The notes beneath the pieces are model-generated. The model had not been told where the DNA came from. It ran no database searches and worked only from the letters and a program-made list of their open reading frames with translations. A program made the position numbers and the translations under genes. This document shows, one piece after another, positions 42,701-54,700 of a stretch of DNA of 64,000 nucleotides; the stretch's first letter is position 1, and every line of letters begins with the position of its first letter. Source of the stretch: Symsagittifera roscoffensis (Eukaryota > Xenacoelomorpha > Acoela > Convolutidae); assembly GCF_963678635.1 (NCBI RefSeq), contig NC_087069.1, positions 33,503,090-33,567,089 on the forward strand, written 5' to 3'.

Positions 42701-45700
42701 CCAAAAGACAGTTGATAAAAGAATAATTAAGTCCTCCAAGAGTTTATCGGAGTTTACAGGAGTTTCCAATTAAAGCTTTCAATTTTCTGATAAGACATCG
42801 ATCCAGTTTTCATCAACTTTAACCTGTCAACCGAGTTCATAATCACTTTGGCAACTGTCTACCAAGTTTAATACGCGCTTTCCGATTGAAAAAAGATGAC
42901 ACACAATCAATAGTTGGAAAAAAGTTAATGAACAAGGAAACCAAAAAAAAACTTTTATTAAGTTTACTTTCCAGCTTCAAAAAATTACTAAAATTTCCTA
43001 AATCTACTTGCTGGAAAATCTGAAAATCAAAACTAAACGCCAAGAAACAGAACTTATCTGCGATTTAATCTTTTGTTATAGGAGAAAGTAATCTGCATTC
43101 GATTTAAGCTGGCTTCTTCCCGAAATTTTTTTGAGGCTTCTTCCCGAAACAAACAAAAACCACACGACCCAAATGAGTACCAATCCACCTTTTTTAACAC
43201 TCAACATGACAAAGCTCAAGTTATTTTTACGATTAATATTTGGTAAAACTCAATTTTCCCTTTTATCAATTCACATTAGAGAAATATTGATAAGTTTGAT
43301 ATCAGTAGACATTCAGATTTCACAAAAGCATCGAAGTCGAAAGTTTCCAGAGGCCAATCAATACTTTCTTAAAAACACAACTACCTAAGCTCGTTAGCTC
43401 ATAACTATTGAAAAAATATAGATCAACGAACATCTGATTTAATTTTAGATTAAATTTATTTAATTTTAGATTTGATGATAGATTTAATTTAAGCTGATTT
43501 AGTTTTTTATCAAATGATATTGTGATTAAATTGAAACAAAACATGATCTGATAAACAGGTGCTTTCGAATATATTCAATGAAATTCTGTTCCGACCATAC
43601 TAAGATGGGAAGGAACTATAGCGTAGGGTTGGTTTTTTCCACCCAGTTTTAGCTATCTCAAGGAAAAGTCGTAGAATGTCATTTGTGGTTTTGAATAAAA
43701 CTCTTATTAGTGGTAATTCGGATTCCAAAAATCAAAATGTGTCGAAATAACCTGAATTTTTCCGTTTTTTCAGACTAATATACACAGAATAGAATAAATT
43801 CTACTGCAATTTTAATGATATTTTACCTAAAATGACCTCATTCTTGTACACTATTATCTAATTGCATTAATTACACAGAGGTTAAGCGTCGCTTCGTAAA
43901 CACTAGCCAGAACACGACAAAAAGCAGCTATATAATGTGTGATAAGAAAAAGTAGAAATAAGCCTCGAATTAGTTAAAATTCGGCTACGTCCCGGGATCG
44001 ATCTCTGACCGACTCCAACCTAGAGATTATGAGTCTCACGCACTAACCACTCAGCCACGGACGTTTAATAAAGCCACAAATAAAGCTAAGAACATATGCT
44101 ATGAAATTTCCAATGCTACAGATCGTGATTATAGCAAAAGTGCCACAAAATAAGTGAACACTTTTATTTGCGAGTACGGTCAGAAAAAAAGGTTCGTACT
44201 AACACACTACTCTGCTCGCAAGTGTAAAAGTATCTGTCAGCGCCTTAGAATAAAATACAAATAAAAACTATCAAGAATCTTAATTTTCAACAGACTTTCC
44301 TCGACATTGATTTTAGCGAGAAAAGCGTAAAGACGAAATTTCCCCCCGCCAAAGCATTTCGACAAAGGCATAGCTTAATGTAGCTCAAGAAACTGAGGAG
44401 TCCTATTTAGCTTGGGTTTGAGGTAGACTCCTTTCACAAATTATTCCGGCCTAATATTTCATGTTTTGGTGACTGTTCATTTTTTGTAGTTCAAAATCCA
44501 CGCCGTATCAGGGATGACGAAAACTGGTTCTGATTTTTTAGTTTCCTTTATGGATAGTCAAAAACGCGATGGATTTAATACCATGAATAGAATGTAATAG
44601 ATACCATACTTAATTTAAAAGCCTAAGTGATAGTTTTCAATAGGACTCGCCGCTTCATTTAACTTCATTTAGACCATCAAGAAACACAGATAATAAATTG
44701 AGCAGTCATTTAGTTCGTCAGGGAGCCTAAAATTACAATCCACTTTTCAATGACGACGATTGATCAGAAAAAGTAAAAACTAATAGGCCAAATGTCAACT
44801 CAACTGGTTTCTGAGACAAAATTTAAAATTTAGAAATTGTTCTTATGTATATATAACAACGTTTCTGCTTCACCAAACCAAAGCAGATTTTGACTTGAAG
44901 AAGCTTCGAAAGACAAAGTTACCAGCTATCAGGTTAGCTTTGACTGATAAATTGATAAATCACACTGATCAATATATAGTTTTTTGAAATTTGTATAAAA
45001 AGTTTGATTATTTAGTATTTAGCCATTAGCTCGGATGCAGTGGTCGAATTTTCAAAAGAGCTGATCTAACAAATCGATTCTATGACATCAACTAAAACAC
45101 CTATCATTTTTAGGATATTTTGGCATAAGCATAATATAATATCCATAGTAAACGCAAGATTACATCAAAACACAGGACCCTCCTTTTAGCAAGTAAAATA
45201 CACCACAATAATCAAGTCATATTTCATGATTAACTAACCACTAAATACAAACCACTCAAAGCCTTGTTCAACAGCCAGCTTTCATCAAACCCTCGTACAA
45301 ATTCTTCAAAACTAATTCCCACTCAGATCAATGGATTCCATCTTATTTCAAAACTACTTATCTAATTTCACAACTATCAGCCCATAAATAATGGGCTGTT
45401 ACACTCTAAGAACTCTTTAATCATTGCAACCGAGCAAATGGAACATCACACCGGACGCTGCAGGTAATCATCTTTGAACACAAAATTTAACAAAAAACCC
45501 AAAAAAAACTTCTACAGCGAGTTTCCTTGTTCTGACCGGTAAGAATTACATCTTATTTATTTTTGTTGCATCTTGTAAAAACAGTTGAACGTAACTGCTA
45601 AACCCCAAAATGCGACAAAAAATGTCCAATATTTACAAATGTCAAAGGTGACAAGGAAAATGATGTTTTTAATGAGCAAAAAAAAACTTGGAAACAAAAT

Positions 45701-48700
45701 GAATGAAACTGGAAAACAATATATTAATTTCGAACATAACGCGACGCTGGTTACCGAAAAAAAAAAAACGAAAACAATACAAAACTATCACATTTTTTCG
45801 CAAAAACCATTCCCATTGAATTAGCAGACACGATCGACAACGCCGCATTTTTTCACGAATAATAAACCATAGATAAAAGGCGTAGTCGTTCAAAAAAACC
45901 GTCAATTAAAAAAGTACTTTAATTAAAATTAATTTTTGACATCGCAGTTGAATAATAAGGCGAAGTCTTCTTCGGAAGAAAGGAGAACTTCACCGCATAA
46001 TTTCAGACAACCGAAACCTGTCATTCATTATTTTTTTCAATTAATAATATTGTTTAGAAAAAGGAAAAACAACCTGACGGAAGTTACTGAATTTGCATGA
46101 TAGCACATTTTCTTTTTGTCGACTTACCACAGTACGAAAACGAAAAAAATATTGGACCCAACGAAAAATTCATTAAGTCGTTGGATTCTTTAAAACTAAA
46201 AATTGTAACTTGAAGTTCATTCTACTCAAGTATTTAACCAGCAGGTGTTAATACAACAACAAGCACTATGCGGATTCTCGGTCGCAACTATTCGCTCGGC
46301 ATGTCCGACCTGCGGACTCTCCCATTTTGGCGCGGAGTATTCGGGGAGTTCATCGGAACATTCTTCTTTCTCCTCTCTTGTCTAATCGGAGTATGGAGTC
46401 CAAATGACTTGGTAGCTGGATCTCTCGGAACTGGACTGTGTATTGCTGTGTTGGTCCATATGATTGACAGTGTTTCAGGAGCGAACATCAATCCAGGGAT
46501 ATTTTCTGCCAGCTAGTTACGTTTTTTAAGCGGTCTTAAAAATTCACATCATAAGCCCCATTTGTGCATCAGCATTAAATTTGATACCGGTGGGCACTGA
46601 TATCTCATTTCAGCGTAAAACATAGCCAATCGAAGATTGAAAAAAATAATGAACGCAAGTAAACATAAAAACAACACTGACTTTCTTGAACAAATCTCAT
46701 CTTTCGAATTTCAAAGAAAAAAATAGATGCCCTTTAATCTCTTTGAATTTCTATAACAATTTATGATTGGCGCTTGTTTGATAACATGAACCCAGCTAGA
46801 GAAAACTGGATCAATAGGTAAAGTTTTTTATTCCACTGGGAATTCTTAAAAACAAATTCCACTTTCGAAACTAGAAATCATTCACGTTTTTTCTCGCCAT
46901 TTCCACGTGCGTATTGGGAGAGTGCAATTTACGTCATTTTCAGCAGATGAATTTCAATTGAACTCAAAAAGTCCATTATACCTAAGTGCATCAATACTTA
47001 AAGATTTTTTCCTGAACAAAAAATCAGCAAGACCTATATCAGAGTCTTCACTACGTTCATTACTCCTAATCGCAAAAAACTTAATTGATAAGACAATTTG
47101 TCATTTGAAAAACTAAGTGATTAGATTTGATCCTTACATTATGTGTATTCCAGATGAAACGGACATTTCTTTTGCCCACTATCTATCACTCGTTTTAACT
47201 TCTAGTTTTTCAAATATTTCTTGCACTCCGTGCTAATATCGCCACTCTTTTCAAAATAAGTCTTTGGCAATGAACACCATAATCAGAAAGTATCCGGCCG
47301 CAGCTGTATCTGTTGCACTCCTAGCCAACGGACAGATCTCACTCTTCAGATGTGCATTCTACATACTGGCTCAAATCGGGGGATCTGTAACTGGATCCGG
47401 ACTGGTACTCCTGATGACGAGTGGTTCCTCTTTTAATGATACTACTGTGGATGGTGGTGTGGAGTTTGACAGCTGTGTTCCCAAGATGGAAGTTGGCTAT
47501 GAGTGGCAAGGGATGGCCTACGAGTTTCTGTTCACGGGCATGCTCATCATGCAGGTATAGTTTTTTCTGTTCAATGACCCTACAAAAGTCTTCTTTCGCT
47601 TTGAGCGGAAAATTATTTAATATTAATTTAGGCTTCCAGCTTTGTAAATTTCCAACATTCAACAATAGCTCTCTATTAACTAAATTTGATCAATAAGGAT
47701 TGCTGACAAACGATACGAAAGATAGAAGGACAACAGTCCCAACAAAACTATTTTTAGCCTTATTTCAGATTATTTATAGGTTCTTCGCTGCACTGACGAG
47801 GCCCGACCAGTGCAGAATGGAAACATAGCACTCAGTGTGGGTCTGGTGGTGGTCGTGACTAACTTATGTCTCATACCCATCACTGGGGGTCCCATAAACC
47901 CTGCGCGCATTACTGGACCAGCTATCGGTGAGCATACCTCCAAATTTGGCTCCAAAAAGTCAAGTTGGAAATCATTTAACGCACGCATTTCCATTCGACC
48001 AAACAATCGAAACAAACATAATCCACACAAAACTAAAAAAAAAATTGGTCTAAGTTTCGTAAGTAAAAACGTTTCGGAAAAAAAGAAAAACTTTTTGGAA
48101 CAACAACCCGAAATTCTGAGTTTTAATTGAAGGCCTTTCATTGTTTTGAAATTTTCTACGATGCCGTCCGGCTGACAGAATTTTTCTTTGCGAAGAGTTA
48201 TAGATCCAATTTAGTATCTGGCCAGACGTCCCAACTTGGCTTCTACTTGGTGGGTGAGTTCGCTGCTTCTATCATCACCCCACTTGTGTATTGCCCCCTG
48301 TTGACTGGGATACCACCCAGAGAGGACAAACCGGGAAGAGGAGGAGGACAAGGCTGATAGAATAACTCTGTGACAGATGAGCAACGATGTGCGAGTTACA
48401 ACAACATTGCATACACACACACTTCGACTCTATTTGATTGTCTTTAACTTATATGTTCGCACGTTGAATGTTCTAACATATGCTGCCCCGGTTTCAAATC
48501 CAAATACATTTTCCTTCAAATTTTGTTGTAAAAAGCATTCTCATCTTTTGGGTCGTCATATTATAACGCAGACGCAAGATTCAATTTGCAGTCCTTAACT
48601 CGCGAGGGGTCCAAATTTAAAATAGGGTCCTGTGTTATCTGTCTTATCAAAAGAACTCTGAAATGTAAATTCGGAACGAGAAATCGATTACACGTTTTTT

Positions 48701-51700
48701 CGCGCCGTTTCAGCATTCATAATTCGAGAAAGCGTTTTGCCTTCCTTCTAGCAAATGAACTTGAATTGAGCTGAAAAAGGCATATAAGCCTAAGGGCATT
48801 CACATGTGCATTTATAAGTATCAATGCACCTCTTTTGATACTAGAGCATTTTAAGACTTTTCCTTGAAAAAAATAATCAGGACTTATGAAAGAGTCCAAA
48901 CTACGTTCATCGACTCGTAAAAAACTGATATCACAATTGGTATCGAATGCAATTCGATTTATAGGAATTGAAAAATAGAAAAATAGGAGTGTATTTTGCC
49001 TGCCTTCTAGCAAATGAACTTGAATTGAACTCAAACATAGCCAACAGACAGTTGGAAAAGAGTCAGTAAACGCAAGTAAACAAAAAAACATTAACTTTTG
49101 TTTTGACATCAAAAAAAAACATTGACTTTTGTTTTCTAAGAAAAAAAAACAGATGGCCTTGAAGCTATTTGAAAACCTAGAACAATTTATGACTGGCTAA
49201 AATTAAGATTTGATAAAAATTAACCCAATTTGAGAAACCTGAATCAAAAGGTAAAATTTTTATTTCGCTGGGAAATCTGATACTTAAATCCATTTTTGAA
49301 ATTAGAAGTCAATCACGTTTTTCGCGACCTTTACAATTTTGCTGTTCGATAGTGGAGTTTGCCTTTTAAGAACGTGAATGAGATGAACTTAAAAGAAACT
49401 AAAAGCGAAATCAAACCGCGAAAAGAAAAATTGAGCCTAAACAAAATTCAAATTTTTCCCAAAAAAACTCATCACGACCTATTTAAGAGTCTGAACTACG
49501 TTACTCGACTCTCAATTACACATACAATGCTTAGACTCTTGATAGAGCGATTTCCAGTAGTTGCTAATTTAAGTAATTAAATTTGAATTTTCAAGAAAAT
49601 GAGCGTGTCACACTGAGGTGAAGCTTTTGACAAACACCAGCGAGAACACGACCAAAAAGTAGTTCTATAAAATGCAATAATAAAAAGTAGAAATAAGCTT
49701 TAATTTAGTCAAAACTCGGCTACGTCTCGGATTCAATTTCCGACCAATCGCGACCCAGAGATTACGAGTCTCACGCACTAACCACTGAGCCACGGACGCT
49801 TACTTGATCACAAACACTAGCCCCAAATAAAGCAGAGAACAGATGCTATGAAATTTCCAATGCTACAGATCGTGACCAGCATAAATTGTTCAAGTGATTG
49901 TGTTAAGCAAATTGTTAGCCCGGAAAAAACCTATATTGGATAACGTTTGCTAATCGCAAGCGTAATAAACACCAGAGTATGCTTTTTTCAAGCAGATGAA
50001 TGGCCTGGCCTCTATTAGAAAACTAGCCGACCTTTCCACTTGAGTCCTTTGATGTGGAGGCGTCAATTGTAGTATTCTTTCGTTGAGTTGCCACACGAAC
50101 ACTCCGTCAGTCTCGCTTGGACTTCTCAGTCTACACTGCATGTCCACTGTCCTGTTGAGAAGCACTGTGTACTGCTGGCTGCCATCTATTGCACTGGATC
50201 CAGTCTCCAGGGACAGGGGTGCTAAAAGAGAACAGATATTAAAAAAGAACAAGTAAACCTGAGTCGAAAGATTGACGCTGAAGATGATTAGTCGCACGGG
50301 TCAATTAGTTCATTTTCCAAAAGGCACAACTTTTCACAAGCTATACAAAACCAAGCGTAGGGCAGTTCAGCGGATTTAACTTTGAGAACTATTTCTTATC
50401 TCAATGTTACACGAGAACAAAATTTGAGCCACCAGTTAAAAATTTGAGATTTGCCAAATAAAACTCTGACTATATTGTCACTCTTTCGTAGGATTTTGAA
50501 TAATGAATTCTGATTGGCAATCATAAATTTCTATCAACTTATTCCTTTGGCCATGGCAAATCTCAAAAACGCTTCAGTTCTATGTGGTCTTTTACCTCTT
50601 ACGCCCAAAACGAACAACATTACTGACTCGAGCTAGACAAAGTCCATTCAAGAAATCAAACGCAAATTCATTTCATTTCCTCGATCACATTGCAAAATTG
50701 AAAAAATGAGATAAAGGAAAAAGGCCCGCTGGATGTACTTACGAAGCACCCTCAACATGTAGGTGTTATCCCTTGATCCTCCGGCTGTGGCTTTGCAGAT
50801 GTAGCTGCCGGCGTCGTCCTGTTGCACATTGGTGATCAGTAAAGTCCCATTGGGATACACTGTGTACTTGGGAAACTGTCCTGTCGAATTACTCACAACC
50901 AGATTGGATCTGAACAAAAATTAACTCACTTTTCAACCACACCCTTCATCATATTTTGATTTTAATTAACATTCATTTTGAAAAATCACACAATTTGCAT
51001 TAAAACCGAACAAATATTCTTTACGCGAATAAACCAATTACGAGGTTAAAAAATCTTTTCGTGCGAGATCAAAAAAAAGGCTAGCCTCAAAAAATTAAAC
51101 AGCGTTTTTTTAATCCAGTATGAAAAACTTATTAATTGCCACCCTGTTTTTCGAAAGCATAACAAAATCAGGACACATGGCAACGGTATATTTCGAGATT
51201 GTGACCAAAGCGTAATTCCTTTTTTATTTGAACAAAATTGAACAATTAAGAGGTTCAAAGCAAGTTTAAATTGTTTGACTCATTTACACCATCATATCTA
51301 AGTGAAAATTACAAACCTGGTCCACTGGAAGACAGGTGATGCTAGAGAGAATGGCTTGCAGTGTATCTGCACTATCTGCCCCTGTCCGGCTTCCACATTC
51401 ACATCCACTGGGGGTTCCAACTGGTACTCAAACAGAGGCTCCATCGACAGCACTCTCACTGTGCTTGTACTCACCACTGACCCATGCTCATTCGAAGCCT
51501 CACACTGCAACACAAAAAACATCAGCAAATAATACATAAATATTTAAAGTGCTTAACGACTTCGACGTGTAAACATAATTGCTACAAGCTTTTTTTATAC
51601 AATTCTCGTGCAATTTCTCTATTATTTTTGACTAATACGACAAAAAACAACGAGAGGGAAAAGCAACTCAAGCATTGGCAGAAATCAACACACCTGGTAC

Positions 51701-54700
51701 ACGCCATTGTTGCCTATCTCCGCCAGAGTGATCTCATAACTGTTGTCCTGTACTGACCTCTGTCTGTTTCCATCAATGTACCAGTGGTACGTTGGGGCTG
51801 GCTCCCCATTAGCCTCACAAGACAGGGTCATCTCCTGGCCGGGTCTAAGGGCGATCATTTTGGGCAAAGATGTGAGCAGGAAGGGGACAGCTGCAAACAT
51901 TGATTAGACACTCAAAATACAATCTTCGCTCATTTCACCCCTCTACAATTTTTAGCAAATTTAGCACCTAATATCTCGCACACGAATTCCCGTGATAGAT
52001 ATCAGGCGTCACGTGTCACAAGTCAAAAAATAAAACGGGCGACTCGTGCAATATACTCAAAAAAATCACGGATATTTAAAGCTTCAGCTTTACTTACAAA
52101 ATTAATGGAAGCGGATCTTCGTGAAACATTTTACCTTAAAATTGCAGCCACCAAAATTCAACAGTGAAAAACTTATGCATTCGATAATATTTAATCCATT
52201 AAAATAGTTTTAGTTTACATAAAATGATAACATGGAAAACTTCTTCAAGCAATCTAGTTATTACAAAACAAGCATAGCCAACTGACAGTTGGAAAAGAGT
52301 AATGAACGCAAAGAAAATAAAAAAAACTGACTTGTTTTTTTTTTTCAAGAGCCTTCAAAATTTGAATTTCGAAGAAAAAATAGATGGCCTTAAAGCTCTT
52401 TGAATTCGTAGAACATTTTATGATGAACTTGTTTGTTTAAATTAAGTTATTTTTAACAAAAAGTGTCCATCATTAATTGTTCTACAAATTCAAAAAGCTT
52501 TAAGGCCATCTATTTTTTTCTTCGAAATTCAAAAGTTGAAGGCTCTTAAAAATCATAGCCAACTGACAGTTGGAAAAGAGTAATAAACGCAAAGAAACTG
52601 AAAAAAACTACTTGTTTTTTCAAAAATCTTCAAGTTTGAATTTCGAATAAAAAATTAGATGGCCTTACAGCTCTTTGAATTTGTAGACTTTCTTGTTAAA
52701 AAAAACTAATTTGAGAAAACTGGATCAATAGGTAAAACTTTTATTTAGCTGGGAAATCTGATAATTAATTTCCATATTCAAAATCAGAAGTCGATCACGT
52801 TTTGCGTGACCTTTACAATTTTGCTGTTCAATAAAGGAGTTTGCCTTCCTTTTAACAATAAAAATGCACTAAAACTTAAAAAAAAAACAAGTCAAGCCGC
52901 GAAAAATCAAAATTGAGAGTGAAAAAATTTCAATACTTTTCCTGAAAAAAAACACAGAAAAAAATCAGCAAGACCTATATAAAAGTCTTCACTACGTTCA
53001 TTTTTTTAACTTATTTTTTAGTTTCCTTGCGTTCATTACTCTTTTCCAACTGTCAATTGGCTATGTTCGTTTTGTTATTACTAGATTGCTTGAAGTTTTC
53101 CATGTTATCATTTTATGTCAGCTAAAACTATCGAATATTATCGAATGCATGATTTTTTCACTGTTGAATTTTCGTGACTGCAAATTTAAGGTAAAATATT
53201 ATCGAATGCACGATTTTTTCACTGTTGAATTTTCGTGACTGCAAATTTAAGGTACAATATTATCGAATGTATGATTTTTTCACTGTTGAATTTTCGTGAC
53301 TGCAAATTTAAGGTAAAATGTTTCACGAGGGTTTATCCGCTTCCATTGATTTCGTAAGTAAAGCTGAAGCTTTAAATATCCATGATTTTTAAAGCTTTAG
53401 CTTCAATTTAATTAACCCTATTTGAGAAAACTGGATCAATACTTTTATTTCGCTGGGAAATCATTTCGCTGGCAAAACTTTCATTTCGCTGGGAAATCTG
53501 ATAAATAATTTCAATTTTCGAAATGAGTAGTCGATCACGTTTTTCGTGACCTTTACACTTTTGCTGTTCAATAGTGGAGTTTGCCTTCCTTTCAACCATG
53601 GAAATACACTGAACTTAAAAAGAAATCACAAGTTAAGCCGCGAAAAATCAAAACTTAGCATGAACAAATTTCAAGACTTTTTCCTTAAAAAAAAAATCAG
53701 CAAGATCTATATAAGAGTACTCACTGCGTTCATTACTCTTAATCAAAAATGGAGATGAGACTTACAATAAACAGTGACTTGGAATCCGTAGTCATCGAAA
53801 TTCCTCTGCAGGCTATCATCATCGAACACAGTGCACCTGTACTCTCCAGAGTCTGTCAGCTCCACTTTCTCCAGGAACAGATTCACTCCCCCGTTCAGGT
53901 AGAGGGGCTCAGGGGCATCACGGGGTCTCTGAGAGGGCAGGTCCCACGTCACAGAGTACTTACGACTGTAGGAAGTGCCAGTAGCTCTTTAGAACAAAAA
54001 AGAGAATTACGATCAAACGAATTAAATAAATATTTGTAGATAGCAATAATAACAAATTGTTTCTAGTATAGGCTCATATTCATCAAACTGATTTATTAAT
54101 AACCTTTAAGAGATAGAAAAACGGTCTGGAAGATCGCTATTAGCAAAAAAAACTATTTCTGAGAGACGTTTTTTTGATCCCGTGATGCTTGCTTCCCTTG
54201 ATTCAACTTGTACCAATTTATCACAAACAAAATCACAACCAAGAATCCATTCCGGAGCAACGAACAATACTTCAAAAAATAATAAGTTCTTACCCCGCTT
54301 TGAACCCACAAGTGAGTGTGAGATTGAAGCCCCTCTGGATCTTTATACTGGACTCCCTGTTCACTATGTTTGGCTCCTTGTCCGAGGGATACCCACTGCT
54401 GAAGGTCACATCCAGTGCATTGGTGGTGACCCAGTCGAAAGCCCCGTCCAGTTGGATGGGTTCAAATATGTTGCGATACATACACGTGTACAGTCCTGTG
54501 TCGTCTGGCCTATAAGAAAAAAATTTCAATCTCATTCAATAGCTTAAAATTGTAACCTTTATAAACACCAAGATCTCAACAAAATCATTGCACTTAATTT
54601 ATTTGACAGAAAAGATGGATCTCTCTATCCCTCTTTTGCAGTAGGTGGGAGATTCGTTCGGATGTACAAAATTTACATATAACCAATCGTTGAGCTAGAT

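Larger units (their letters stand above)
40351..46267. other. Intron 11, part before the aquaporin
   Basis: Repeat copies lie at 40591, 40686-41184, 41629, 41950-42590 and 43872-44226. The 44.2-46.2 kb stretch is AT-rich with nothing recognised; it should contain the aquaporin promoter. Confidence 0.55.
48358..50031. other. Intron 11, part after the aquaporin
   Basis: It holds the 3' UTR region of the aquaporin, a half copy of the AAGAGTAATGAACG family (about 48660-48923), a longer copy (49036-49515) and an ACACAGAGGCGAAG element (49608-49965). Confidence 0.6.

Noticed and set aside
49950-50031. Extension of exon 11 ending YSGVYYACD, resembling an Ig Y-x-C motif
   Set aside because: The bases belong to the end of an ACACAGAGGCGAAG element (GCTAATCGCAAGCG), and the phase-2 donor at 50032 joins correctly to exon 12.
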